This document shows, piece after piece, positions 1-8,512 of a stretch of DNA of 37,360 nucleotides; the first letter of the stretch is position 1; each line of letters starts with the position of its first letter. Location of the stretch: contig JAFRXJ010000047.1 of assembly GCA_017441525.1 (NCBI GenBank), positions 1-37,360 of the forward strand, in the 5' to 3' direction. The notes under the pieces were generated by a model. It saw only the letters and a program-made list of their open reading frames with translations, did not search any database and was not told where the DNA came from. Source of the stretch: Acholeplasmatales bacterium. Lineage in GTDB: Bacteria; Bacillota_I; Bacilli_A; Acholeplasmatales; Anaeroplasmataceae. Position numbers and translations under genes: made by a program.

Positions 1-68
1 AAAAGTATTTTAATCATATATTTTCCAAATCCTAACAATCATTTTTAAAAATATTCCATTTTGGAAAT

Positions 69-96
69 TTGACAATTATTTTATAAATTATATACT
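69..96 (+). promoter_or_regulatory. Sigma-A-type promoter of the Rpn nuclease gene
   Basis: TTGACA at 69-74 and TATACT at 91-96 are 16 bases apart. Transcription would begin near 103, after the first possible ATG (101), so the ATG at 116, preceded by GAGGTG, is the likely start. Confidence 0.6.
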
Positions 97-115
97 ACCC
101 ATGAGGTGTATAATC

Positions 116-1008
116 ATGGGTAAATATGATATATCTGAAAAAGAATATTTTAAAGATAATATAATGTTTTCTAATCTTTTTAATTATTATCTATTTAATG
201 GAAAAGAAACAATAAAAAGTAGTGAATTAGAAGAACTAGATCCTAAATTAGTATTTACTAATCCAGGAGATATTATTAGAGAAAGAGATATATATAAAAG
301 AGCAGTTATAAAAAGTGATGGAAAGAAAACATATTTATTATTGGGAATAGAAAATCAAACTAAAGTAGATAAATATATGATTTTAAGAGTAATGGGATAT
401 AATTACTTTAGTTATTATAATCAGCTTCATAATATTGAAAAAAATAAGAAAAATGTTAAAATGAAATTGTATCCAGTAATAACATTAGTTATTTATTTTA
501 GTGATAAGAAATGGACTGGACCAAAAGATCTTCATTCATTATTAGATATAAATGATTCTTGTATAGAAAAATATATATACCTAATGAGAAATTAAATGTA
601 ATAGAACCATATAGTATGGATAATGAAGACTTCATTAAATTAAATAAAGAATTATCAATGTTATTTAAATTCATAAAGAATTCAGGTAATAAAGATAATT
701 TAGAAAAGTTAATATATGATAACAAAAATGAAACTATAGATGTAAGAACTGCAAGATTAATAAATAGAGTAACAAAAGCAGAAATAGAGATAACTGAAAG
801 TGAAGGTGAAATAAGCATGTGTAAAGCAATAGAAGATATGAGAAAAGAAAGCAAAGCTGAAGGTCGTTTTGAAGGAATACAAGAAGGAGAAACAAAAAAC
901 CTTAATATCAATATCAAGACAATGAATTCAAATGGATTTGATGAAAATACAATAGCAAGAGCATTAAATCTAGAGATAGAATATGTTAAGAAAGTATTAG
1001 CTTCATAA
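116..1008 (+). pseudogene. Rpn/YhgA-like PD-(D/E)XK nuclease, frameshifted
   Basis: Two overlapping reading frames together make one protein of the Rpn (recombination-promoting nuclease, YhgA-like, formerly 'transposase_31') family. The first part (116-595) begins MGKYDISEKEY and carries the family's core, including LGIENQ, LRVMGYN, VITLVIYF and the W-x-GPKDLH motif. The second (from about 577 to 1008) resumes at YIPNEKLNVIEPYS and ends with the usual charged linker and short helical tail. The switch lies in an AT run at 571-578; removing one AT unit restores one continuous frame. Known members are DNA endonucleases linked to RecA-independent recombination. The GAGGTG site and the promoter favour the ATG at 116 over 101. 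It could be a dead gene, a phase-variable gene or an assembly error. Nothing upstream shows its partner genes. Confidence 0.8.
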
Positions 1009-1029
1009 TATGCTAAATAATAATTACTA

Positions 1030-1062
1030 AGACAAACTTTTTTTAGAGTTTGTCTTTTTTTA
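1030..1062 (+). terminator. Intrinsic terminator after the Rpn gene
   Basis: Perfect 9-bp stem AGACAAACT/AGTTTGTCT (1030-1038, 1047-1055), 8-base loop, then a run of T. Confidence 0.85.
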
Positions 1063-1172
1063 TTGTAATAAGTAATATAATGTTTTAATGGAATAAAAAA
1101 TATTGTTCACATCTAATATTTATTAAGAATTTGTTCAATTTAAATATATGATTTAAACATTGTAGAAAAATG

Positions 1173-1201
1173 TTGTTAATTTAGCACTAAAGTGTTAAAA
1201 T
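1173..1201 (+). promoter_or_regulatory. Promoter of the nfn operon with palindrome in the spacer
   Basis: TTGTTA (1173-1178) and TAAAAT (1196-1201) are exactly 17 bases apart. Between them lies the inverted repeat TTAGCACT-AA-AGTGTTAA (1181-1198), 8-bp arms with one G-T pairing. Its position is that of a repressor operator. The arms resemble a CIRCE half-site but the 2-base gap excludes CIRCE; no regulator can be named. Confidence 0.5.
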
Positions 1202-1234
1202 ATTTATGTTTAAAATAATAAGTGGGGTATCATA

Positions 1235-2098
1235 ATGTATAAAATAGTAAATAAACGAGTATTAAATCCTACAGTTACAGAAATGGATATTGAAGCACCT
1301 TTAGTTGCTAACAAGGCAAAGGCAGGACAATTCATCATTTTAAGAGTTGATGAAGAGGGTGAAAGAATTCCTCTAACTATTGCTGGAAGCAATAAAAAAG
1401 AAGGAACTGTTAAAATTATTTTCCAAGTTGTTGGTTCAACAACTGAGAAATTAAATCATAAAAATGCCGGAGATTCTATTCAAGATTTCGTAGGACCTTT
1501 AGGTGTTGCTACTCACATTGATGGTTTAAAGAATGTTTGTGTAGTAGGTGGTGGTGTTGGTTGTGCTATCGCATGGCCAGTAGCTAAGGCATTACATGAA
1601 AACGGAACTAAGGTTACATCAATTGTAGGCTTCAGAAATAAAGATCTAGTTATTTTAGAGGATGAATTTAAAGCATGTTCAGATAATCTAATCGTAATGA
1701 CTGATGATGGTTCATATGCTAGAGAAGGAAATGTTACAATCCCTCTAAAGGAAATGTTAGATGCTGGTGAAAAATTTGATATGATTATCACAATTGGACC
1801 AGTAATCATGATGAAGTTCGTAACATTAACTGCTAAGCCATTTAATGTTCCTGTTACAGTATCAATGAATCCTATTATGATTGACGGTACAGGTATGTGC
1901 GGTGGATGTCGTTTAACTCTTAACCAAGATGGTAAGAAGGTTACAAAGTTCGCATGCGTAGATGGACCAGATTTCAATGGATATGAGGTTGACTTCGATG
2001 AGGCTATGTCTCGTGGAAGAATGTATTTTGATTTTGAAAGAAAAAAGCATGAAGAAACATGTAATCTTTTCAAAAAAGAAGTAGGAGGTAACAAATAA
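1235..2098 (+). CDS. nfnA: NfnA-like NAD/FAD subunit of ferredoxin:NADP oxidoreductase
   Basis: Member of the SudB / dihydroorotate-dehydrogenase electron-transfer subunit family; as partner of the next gene it fits the small subunit of NADH-dependent reduced-ferredoxin:NADP+ oxidoreductase (Nfn), a cytosolic flavin-bifurcating complex that makes NADPH from NADH and reduced ferredoxin. The 287-aa protein has an FAD-binding half (about 1-98, RIPLTIA at 44-50), a nucleotide-binding half with VVGGGVG (103-109), and a C-terminal [2Fe-2S] site made by Asp217, Cys222, Cys225 and Cys241 in DGTGMCGGC and FACVDGP. The Asp ligand is typical of NfnA. It starts at ATG with GGGG upstream and overlaps the next gene by one base (TAATG). 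Older databases call the pair sulfide dehydrogenase or glutamate synthase; the second gene lacks the large GltB partner, which argues against that. Confidence 0.85.
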   Translation: MYKIVNKRVLNPTVTEMDIEAPLVANKAKAGQFIILRVDEEGERIPLTIAGSNKKEGTVKIIFQVVGSTTEKLNHKNAGDSIQDFVGPLGVATHIDGLKNVCVVGGGVGCAIAWPVAKALHENGTKVTSIVGFRNKDLVILEDEFKACSDNLIVMTDDGSYAREGNVTIPLKEMLDAGEKFDMIITIGPVIMMKFVTLTAKPFNVPVTVSMNPIMIDGTGMCGGCRLTLNQDGKKVTKFACVDGPDFNGYEVDFDEAMSRGRMYFDFERKKHEETCNLFKKEVGGNK

Positions 2099-3507
2099 TG
2101 GCTATCGATCCTAAAAAGCATGAAATGCCTACTCAAGAGCCTAAGGTTAGAGCACATAACTTTAACGAGGTTGCTCTTGGTTATACAGCATCAGTTGCTG
2201 TTGAAGAGGCAAAGAGATGTTTAAATTGTAAAAATAGACCATGTGTTAATGGTTGTCCTGTTAATATTCAAATTCCTGATTTTATTTCAAGAATTAAAGA
2301 AGGCGATTTTGAAGGAGCTTATCAAATTATTAATAAGACTTCATCATTACCAGCTGTTTGTGGCCGTGTATGTCCACAAGAATCTCAATGTGAATCTAAA
2401 TGTACTTTAGGTATTAAGTTTGAGCCAGTTGGAATTGGTCGCCTTGAAAGATTTGTTGCTGACTATCATAACGCAAACGATAATGTTAAGGTAGAAGTTC
2501 CTAAGAGCAATGGCCATAAGGTTGCAATCGTTGGTTCTGGACCTTCTGGTTTAACATGTGCCGGAGACTTAGCTAAGAAGGGCTATAAGGTTACTATTTA
2601 CGAAGCATTACATCAAGCTGGTGGTGTATTAGTTTATGGTATTCCTGAATTCAGATTACCTAAGTCAATCGTTAATAAAGAAGTAGACACATTAAAGAAA
2701 TTAGGTGTCGATGTTGAAACTAATGTTGTTATTGGTAAGACATTAACAATTGATGAATTATTTGATATGGGCTTTGAAGCTATCTTCGTTGGTTCAGGTG
2801 CTGGCTTACCTAACTTTATGAATATTCCTGGTGAAGGATATAAGGGTGTTTATTCAGCAAATGAATTCTTAACAAGAAGTAATTTAATGAAGGCATATAA
2901 AGAAAACCCAGATACACCTATTATGAAGGGTGGAAATGTTATCGTTGTTGGTGGTGGTAACGTTGCTATGGATGCAGCTAGAACTGCACTTCGTTTAGGT
3001 GCTGATAAGGTATATATCGTATATCGTCGTTCTATGGAAGAATTACCTGCTCGTAAAGAAGAAGTTGAGCATGCAATGGAAGAAGGCATTGAATTCAAGC
3101 TATTATGTAATCCAATTGAAGTACTAGGTTATGAAAACAAAGAAGATAAGAGAGATCCTAAGAATGGATTCGTTACTGGTGTTAAGTGCATTAAGATGGA
3201 ATTAGGTGCTCCTGATGAAAAAGGCAGAAGACGTCCTGTTCCTATTAAGGATTCTGAATTTGTTATTGATGCAAATGCAGTTATCATTGCAATTGGTACA
3301 TCACCTAACCCATTAATTAAGAATACTACTAAGGGCTTAGATGTTAACTCTCATGGCGGAATCATCGTAAATGAAGAAGGATTAACTTCTAGAGAATCAG
3401 TTTACGCTGGTGGAGATGCCGTTACAGGTGCTGCAACAGTTATCTCAGCAATGGGTGCTGGTAAGGTTGCTGCAAGTGCAATAGATAAATATTTATCTAA
3501 TAAGTAA
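2098..3507 (+). CDS. nfnB: NfnB-like NADPH/FAD/Fe-S subunit (GltD family)
   Basis: GltD-family flavoprotein of 469 aa, the large subunit of an Nfn-type transhydrogenase. The N-terminal alpha-helical domain has two sets of four cysteines (41, 44, 49, 53 and 88, 92, 98, 102) expected to hold two [4Fe-4S] clusters. An FAD Rossmann motif GSGPSG is at 146-151, and a second nucleotide motif GGGNVAMDAA near residue 283 binds NADPH; the C-terminal GDAVTGAATV segment closes the FAD site. Translation is coupled to nfnA through the TAATG overlap. Both genes use many GTT, AAG and GCT codons, unlike the more AT-rich neighbours, which suggests high expression. It is commonly auto-annotated as glutamate synthase small subunit (gltA/gltD); no glutamate synthase large subunit lies nearby. 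Confidence 0.85.
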   Translation: MAIDPKKHEMPTQEPKVRAHNFNEVALGYTASVAVEEAKRCLNCKNRPCVNGCPVNIQIPDFISRIKEGDFEGAYQIINKTSSLPAVCGRVCPQESQCESKCTLGIKFEPVGIGRLERFVADYHNANDNVKVEVPKSNGHKVAIVGSGPSGLTCAGDLAKKGYKVTIYEALHQAGGVLVYGIPEFRLPKSIVNKEVDTLKKLGVDVETNVVIGKTLTIDELFDMGFEAIFVGSGAGLPNFMNIPGEGYKGVYSANEFLTRSNLMKAYKENPDTPIMKGGNVIVVGGGNVAMDAARTALRLGADKVYIVYRRSMEELPARKEEVEHAMEEGIEFKLLCNPIEVLGYENKEDKRDPKNGFVTGVKCIKMELGAPDEKGRRRPVPIKDSEFVIDANAVIIAIGTSPNPLIKNTTKGLDVNSHGGIIVNEEGLTSRESVYAGGDAVTGAATVISAMGAGKVAASAIDKYLSNK

Positions 3508-3517
3508 TTATAAAAAT

Positions 3518-3548
3518 AAGTGTTGTTAGTTTATCTACAGCACTTTTT
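3518..3548 (+). terminator. Intrinsic terminator of the nfn operon
   Basis: Stem 3518-3526 / 3537-3545 (9 bp, one G-T), 10-base loop, followed by a short T run. Confidence 0.6.
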
Positions 3549-3578
3549 GACTTATTATTTTTAATTATATAAATTATA

Positions 3579-3587
3579 TGATATAAT
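3579..3587 (+). promoter_or_regulatory. Extended -10 promoter (TGATATAAT)
   Basis: TG-A-TATAAT 28 bases before the start codon of the membrane protein; no good -35 hexamer. The same TGRTATAAT element recurs before four other transcription units in the window. Confidence 0.55.
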
Positions 3588-3614
3588 TAACTATGTATTT
3601 TATTGGAGAATATG

Positions 3615-4283
3615 ATGAAGAAAATACTTTTATCCATAATCATCAATTCAATAATATTTGTATTAATGGTATTAGGCTTAGTTATGTCTTTTACAGGACT
3701 AAAATTTGATTTTAGTATTGGTCCTAAGCCAACATTTGCATCTGTAATGAAATTTTTTACAGTTGAGTCTAATATATTTATGGGTATTATGGCTTTGTTA
3801 TTTGTTATAAATGCTATTTTGCATTTAAAGGCAAATAAAGAAATGAATAGGATACTTTTCATATTCAAATATATTGCTACAGTATGTGTTGCTATAACAT
3901 TTTTAACTGTAACACTAATCTTAACTCCAATATTTTATAGGGAAAATATATTTGGCTTATTTTATGATGCCAATTTCCTTTTCCATTTTGTAATACCAGT
4001 ATTATCAATAATAACATTTATATTATTCGAAAATAGAAATGATATTACAATAAAAATTACAATTACTGGAATGATTCCATTTATTATTTATACAATATTC
4101 TATTTAATAGCTTCCCTTACTCATATGGAAAATGGCAAGGTAGTAGATGGATATGATTGGTATGGATTCTTATATAATGGTATTCCAATTTTCATATTAT
4201 TATCATTTGTGATGATATTATTAACATATTTAATTTCATTTATTATTTATTATTTAAATAAGAAATTGTATAAATCAGAATAG
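3615..4283 (+). CDS. Pr6Pr-like integral membrane protein
   Basis: A hydrophobic 222-aa protein with six predicted membrane segments, resembling the Pr6Pr (FAR-17a/AIG1-like) group: a first helix, then FFTVESNIFMGIMALLF, a His in HFVIPVLSIITF, and YDWYGF before the last helix. The biochemical role of the bacterial members is unknown to me. The start is taken at ATG 3615 (MKKILLS), 6 bases after GGAG at 3605-3608; ATG 3612 is also possible. It is only 10 bases upstream of the aconitase start, so it is probably cotranscribed with acn and citrate synthase, an unusual partner for these enzymes. Family assignment rests on the hydrophobic pattern and a few motifs, so it is moderate. Confidence 0.65.
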   Translation: MKKILLSIIINSIIFVLMVLGLVMSFTGLKFDFSIGPKPTFASVMKFFTVESNIFMGIMALLFVINAILHLKANKEMNRILFIFKYIATVCVAITFLTVTLILTPIFYRENIFGLFYDANFLFHFVIPVLSIITFILFENRNDITIKITITGMIPFIIYTIFYLIASLTHMENGKVVDGYDWYGFLYNGIPIFILLSFVMILLTYLISFIIYYLNKKLYKSE

Positions 4284-4293
4284 GAGAACAAAA

Positions 4294-6162
4294 ATGAAAG
4301 AAACATTAACTTATAAGATTTTAAATGCTCATAAGGTATCTGAAGATTTAGAAAACAATAAGATGAGTATAAAAATAGATCAAACTTTAACTCAAGATGC
4401 TACAGGTACTATGGCATACCTTGAATTTGTAAGCTTTGGCCTAGATAAGGTTAGAACTGAATTATCAGTAAGCTATGTTGACCATAACACATTACAAAAT
4501 GGTTTCATGAATGCTGATGACCACAAATTCTTACAAACAGTTGCTGACAAATATGGTATTGTATTTTCGAAAGCTGGAAACGGTATTTGCCACCAAGTAA
4601 ATCTTGAAAGATTTGCTGTACCAGGAAGAACAATTCTTGGTTCAGATTCACATACTCCTACATCATCAGGTGTTGGTGCTCTAGCAATCGGTGCTGGAGG
4701 ATTAGACGTTGCTTGTGCAATGGCTGGTATGCCATTTACAATCGTTAGACCAAAGGTTGTAGGTGTTAGATTAATTAATCAATTAAGAGATGGTGTATCT
4801 GCAAAAGATATTATCATTTATTTATTAGGCCTTTTAACTGTTAAAGGTGGAGTTAATAAGGTTATTGAATATTATGGAGAAGGTGTAAAAACTTTATCAG
4901 TTCCTGAAAGAGCTACAATTTGTAACATGGGTGCTGAACTTGGTGCTACATCTTCAGTATTCCCATCTGATGAGGTAACAAAGGAATTCTTAAAAATCCA
5001 AAAGAGAGAAAAAGACTTCAAGCCTCTTTCAGCAGATGAAGGATGCACATATGATGAAGATATTACAATTGATCTTGCAACTTTAGAGCCAATGGCATCT
5101 TGTCCAAATTCACCAGATGCTGTTAAACCAGTATCTGAATTAAAGGATATTAAGGTTGACCAAGTATTAATTGGTTCTTGTACAAACTCAAGCTATTATG
5201 ACTTTGTAAAGGTTGCATCAATCTTAAAAGGTAAAAAGATTCATAAAGATGTTTCTCTAGGAATTGCTCCAGGTTCTCAACAAGTATTACAAATGATTAC
5301 TAAAAATGGTATTTTAGATGTATTACTTGAAGCTGGTGCAAGAATTCTAGAATCAGCTTGTGGTCCATGTATCGGTATGGGACAATCTCCTGCAACTGAT
5401 GCAGTATCATTAAGAACATTCAACCGTAATTTCTATGGTAGAAGTGGTACAAACTCAGCTTCAGTATATTTAGTATCTCCTGAAGTTGCAGCATTATCAG
5501 CAGTTAATGGATATATCTCAAATCCACTTGGTTGCAAGAAATTAGATGAATTCTCTTTAGATGTTGATTATCCTAAGTGCGATAGCCTATTATATCAGCC
5601 AGAATTTAAGTCTGAAATTGTAATGGGTCCAAATATTAAGCCACTTCCTAAATTCAAGCCTGTAGGCCATAAATTCACTGCTAAGGTAATGATCTCATTA
5701 GAAGATAACATTACAACAGATCATATTATGCCAGCAGGTGCAAAAGTATTACCTTATAGATCAAATATTGAAAAGATTTCAGAATTCGTATTCTCAAATA
5801 TCGATGAGGGATTCTCAAAGAGATGTATTGAGAATAAGAGTGGTGTTATTGTTGCAAAACAAAATTATGGACAAGGCTCAAGCCGTGAGCATGCTGCAAT
5901 CGCTCCTAGATATTTAGGAATTAAGGCAGTAATTGCTCAATCTTTCGCAAGAATTCATAAGAAGAATTTAATTAACTTTGGTATTTTACCAATTGAATTA
6001 GATATTAACGCAAAATTATTAGATGAAATTGAAGTTTCATATGATAGAAATAGAATTGTTGTAATCAACAAGTCAAATAATGAAACATATGAAAAAATGA
6101 ATGATTTAACAGACGAAGAATATAACCTAATTGAGGTTGGAGGATTGTTAAATACATTCTAG
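4294..6162 (+). CDS. acnA: Aconitate hydratase (short, monomeric type)
   Basis: Converts citrate to isocitrate through cis-aconitate in the cytosol. The 622-aa length matches the short Firmicutes/Aquifex-type aconitase rather than the about 900-aa AcnA. Cluster ligands are visible: Cys296 in GSCTNSS and Cys356 and Cys359 in ACGPCIGMG. LGSDSHTPTSSG (115-126) and, in the C-terminal swivel domain, YGQGSSREHAA are the substrate-binding motifs. An AGGAG site precedes the ATG. The citrate synthase gene starts 10 bases after its stop, so the two consecutive pathway steps are co-expressed. No isocitrate dehydrogenase follows, though one often does in related operons. Homoaconitase or isopropylmalate isomerase are less likely because both halves are fused in one chain and the neighbour is citrate synthase. 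Confidence 0.93.
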   Translation: MKETLTYKILNAHKVSEDLENNKMSIKIDQTLTQDATGTMAYLEFVSFGLDKVRTELSVSYVDHNTLQNGFMNADDHKFLQTVADKYGIVFSKAGNGICHQVNLERFAVPGRTILGSDSHTPTSSGVGALAIGAGGLDVACAMAGMPFTIVRPKVVGVRLINQLRDGVSAKDIIIYLLGLLTVKGGVNKVIEYYGEGVKTLSVPERATICNMGAELGATSSVFPSDEVTKEFLKIQKREKDFKPLSADEGCTYDEDITIDLATLEPMASCPNSPDAVKPVSELKDIKVDQVLIGSCTNSSYYDFVKVASILKGKKIHKDVSLGIAPGSQQVLQMITKNGILDVLLEAGARILESACGPCIGMGQSPATDAVSLRTFNRNFYGRSGTNSASVYLVSPEVAALSAVNGYISNPLGCKKLDEFSLDVDYPKCDSLLYQPEFKSEIVMGPNIKPLPKFKPVGHKFTAKVMISLEDNITTDHIMPAGAKVLPYRSNIEKISEFVFSNIDEGFSKRCIENKSGVIVAKQNYGQGSSREHAAIAPRYLGIKAVIAQSFARIHKKNLINFGILPIELDINAKLLDEIEVSYDRNRIVVINKSNNETYEKMNDLTDEEYNLIEVGGLLNTF

Positions 6163-6172
6163 AAAGGAATGT

Positions 6173-7480
6173 ATGAACGAGTTTTTAAAAGAAAAATACG
6201 ATGATCTTATTAATGAAGAATCAATCGATCCAGAATTATATGATAAATATGATGTAAAAAGAGGATTAAGAAATAATAATGGTACAGGTGTTTTAGTAGG
6301 ATTAACAAGAGTTGCTGAAGTATCTGGATATGAAGTAGAAAATAATGTTAAAAAGCCAAAGGAAGGCAATCTATATTATAGAGGGCTAGATGTTAGAGAG
6401 GTTGCAAACCTATCTAAAGATGACTTTGGTTATGAAAATACATGCTTCCTATTATTATTTGGTCATTATCCTAATAAATCAGAATCTAAGATTTTTAAAG
6501 AAATCATTAGTAGTGAATACGACCTACCAGAAGGATTCATTGAAAATATTATTTTAAAGAATCCATCAAAATCTTTAATGAATCATATTTCAAGATGTAT
6601 ATTATCACTATATTCATTTGATGAAAATCCTGATGATATTTCTGGATTTGAATTAATAAAAAAAGGAATCTCTTTAATTGCTAAAATGCCAGCAATCGTA
6701 AGCTATTCCTTACAAACAAAAACTCATTATTTAGATCACGATTCATTACATATTCATTATCCTAAAAAAGAATATTCATTAGCTGAAAATCTATTATATT
6801 TATCTAAAAATGATGGTAAATTTACAGATTTAGAAGCTAAGACATTAGATATGTGTCTAATTGTTCATGCAGACCATGGTGGAGGAAATAATAGTGCCTT
6901 TGTAGGTACTGTAGTATCTTCAACATTAACAGATATCTATTCTATGCTTACTGCATCTTTAGCTTCATTAAAAGGACCACGTCATGGTGGTGCTAATATG
7001 GCGGTTCTTGACATGATGAGTAATGTTATAAATGACATTGGTCTTGATGCTAGTGATGATAAAATTAAAGAAGTAATTAATAAGATATTAGATAAGAAAT
7101 ATAATGATAATTCTGGCTTAATTTATGGTATTGGTCATGCAATTTATACAGTATCTGATCCGAGAGCAGAATTATTAAGAGAAAAAGCACAAAAGTTATC
7201 TCAAACAAAGAATCCAAAGAAATTTGAATTCTATAATAGATTTGAAAAGATTGCTGTAAAGACATTACAAGAAAGAAAAGGAATGGTTTGTTGCTGCAAT
7301 GTAGATTTCTATTCAGGATTAATCTATGAAATGTTAGACATTCCAAGAGATTTATTCATCCCTATCTTTGCTGCAGCAAGATTAGTTGGTTGGATTAGCC
7401 ACGATATTGAAAATCTATTATATTCAAATAAGATTGTTCGTCCTGCAACTAAATATGTTGGAAAGAAATATGATATTTAA
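6173..7480 (+). CDS. gltA: Citrate synthase
   Basis: Condenses oxaloacetate with acetyl-CoA to citrate. The 435-aa protein has an N-terminal extension of about 60 residues, then the citrate synthase fold. Conserved active-site residues are present: His235 in HADHGGGN, His271 in GPRHGGAN, His322 in GIGHAIY and Asp378 in NVDFYSG. Start is ATG 6173 with GAAAGGA upstream. The gene sits directly after aconitase and its stop codon is part of the terminator stem. 2-methylcitrate synthase belongs to the same family, but the lack of prp genes and the adjacent aconitase favour citrate. With Nfn nearby, the pair plausibly feeds 2-oxoglutarate/glutamate synthesis if an isocitrate dehydrogenase exists elsewhere. 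Confidence 0.9.
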   Translation: MNEFLKEKYDDLINEESIDPELYDKYDVKRGLRNNNGTGVLVGLTRVAEVSGYEVENNVKKPKEGNLYYRGLDVREVANLSKDDFGYENTCFLLLFGHYPNKSESKIFKEIISSEYDLPEGFIENIILKNPSKSLMNHISRCILSLYSFDENPDDISGFELIKKGISLIAKMPAIVSYSLQTKTHYLDHDSLHIHYPKKEYSLAENLLYLSKNDGKFTDLEAKTLDMCLIVHADHGGGNNSAFVGTVVSSTLTDIYSMLTASLASLKGPRHGGANMAVLDMMSNVINDIGLDASDDKIKEVINKILDKKYNDNSGLIYGIGHAIYTVSDPRAELLREKAQKLSQTKNPKKFEFYNRFEKIAVKTLQERKGMVCCCNVDFYSGLIYEMLDIPRDLFIPIFAAARLVGWISHDIENLLYSNKIVRPATKYVGKKYDI

Positions 7481-7505
7481 TGGAGTATGCAATACTCCAT
7501 TTTTG
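7480..7505 (+). terminator. Intrinsic terminator of the acn-cit operon
   Basis: Perfect 9-bp stem ATGGAGTAT/ATACTCCAT with a 3-base loop and TTTT tail. The last base of the citrate synthase stop codon is the first base of the stem. Confidence 0.85.
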
Positions 7506-7513
7506 TCTGATAA

Positions 7514-7542
7514 TTGACTTTATTAAAGAATTTAATTATAAT
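7514..7542 (+). promoter_or_regulatory. Strong sigma-A-type promoter
   Basis: TTGACT (7514-7519), 17-base spacer, TATAAT (7537-7542), in front of the membrane-anchored protein gene. Confidence 0.75.
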
Positions 7543-7598
7543 TATATATAGACTAAACAAGATATTTTAAAATAATTTTAGAAAGGAGTATGATACTA

Positions 7599-8327
7599 AT
7601 GTCAAGATATGGCAAACTAATTTTAGCAACAATAGGCGTTATTGCGGCTATAATAATTCCTTTAGCATTAATTAGTGCTGCAGTTATTGCAACATCAAAT
7701 TATAACGAGTACCAAGTAGCATCAACTCCTGTAGCTAAAGTTTCAAAATCAGATGTCACTGATAGTTCAGTTGTCGTATCATTTTCAATAGATAGGTCTA
7801 ATTTAGTAATTAATTCAAAAGAATCATCTTCACAAGGTTCAGGCACAAAATATGATTACATAGGCAATTATCTAATTTGGATAATTGATATGGATGCATA
7901 TAATGTAGCTAAAGAAGAAGCTGAAAAAGAACATGGTGTTGCCAATATTACATTATACAAAGATAGAGAAATTGAAATCGTTGGTGATAAGATTTATATT
8001 GATGGTGTTTTACAAGATGTAACACTTGATATAACAACAACTGAAACCTATTTATTAACTGCTGATACTTCAATTCAAGCTGATAAAGCATATTACGAGA
8101 AAAAGGGTAATGATTATGAAGAAGTATCAATAAAAGCTGGAACATTAATCGATAAGGGTATTTATTATGAGAAAGCAGAAAATACAACATTCTCATTTAA
8201 AGTAAACAAATTATATTCTAAGCATTCTTATGCAGTAGGTATTCAATTCTATTACAGCGTTAATGATATAAACAGTACATTATATAATAAGAACTTACAA
8301 GAAAGAGAAGAATTTTTAACAAAATAA
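7599..8327 (+). CDS. Membrane-anchored extracytoplasmic protein, unknown function
   Basis: Not recognised. The 242-aa product begins with a short basic end and one long hydrophobic segment (about 7-32), which acts as a signal anchor or uncleaved signal; there is no lipobox cysteine. The rest is polar and beta-rich. Residues 150-192 (YLLTADTSIQADKAYYEKKG onward to GIYYEK) look like the short TxDTxxxxxxxYYxxxG...YYE module seen repeatedly in phage structural and surface proteins. The start is ATG 7599 with GGAG at 7585-7588 (spacing 10); ATG 7590 is too close to that site. It has its own promoter and terminator and so is a single-gene unit. A surface or envelope role is only inferred from the anchor. 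Confidence 0.7.
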   Translation: MSRYGKLILATIGVIAAIIIPLALISAAVIATSNYNEYQVASTPVAKVSKSDVTDSSVVVSFSIDRSNLVINSKESSSQGSGTKYDYIGNYLIWIIDMDAYNVAKEEAEKEHGVANITLYKDREIEIVGDKIYIDGVLQDVTLDITTTETYLLTADTSIQADKAYYEKKGNDYEEVSIKAGTLIDKGIYYEKAENTTFSFKVNKLYSKHSYAVGIQFYYSVNDINSTLYNKNLQEREEFLTK

Positions 8328-8333
8328 AAAAAA

Positions 8334-8368
8334 GAAAGAGCCATCTTAACGATGGCCCTTTCCTATTT
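8334..8368 (+). terminator. Intrinsic terminator
   Basis: Stem GAAAGAGCCATC (8334-8345) with GATGGCCCTTTC (8351-8362), 11 of 12 positions paired, 5-base loop, then CTATTTT. Confidence 0.65.
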
Positions 8369-8480
8369 TGGGAGAGATTATTTTGTAATTGCTTTTTGTA
8401 CTTTTATAATAACAAAAAAAAATAATGTAGTCAACTAAATTTATATTTTGTGTCAATTCGTTTAAGTTTTGTGAATTATG

Positions 8481-8489
8481 TGGTATAAT
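8481..8489 (+). promoter_or_regulatory. Extended -10 promoter (TGGTATAAT)
   Basis: TGGTATAAT, transcription start expected near 8496, just before AAGGAG (8500-8505). No clear -35. It would drive the 154-aa, 52-aa and cvfB genes. Confidence 0.65.
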
Positions 8490-8512
8490 CTAGCCGGTTA
8501 AGGAGTTTATCT

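Noticed and set aside
1181..1198. CIRCE element before nfnA.
   Set aside because: The arms resemble CIRCE half-sites, but only 2 bases separate them instead of 9.
1513..2157. Long antisense reading frames, such as the one opposite nfnA.
   Set aside because: They lack ribosome sites, have low-complexity composition and mirror strongly conserved genes on the other strand.
2098..3507. Glutamate synthase small subunit.
   Set aside because: No large subunit is nearby and the upstream gene is an NfnA/SudB-type subunit, so an Nfn complex fits better.
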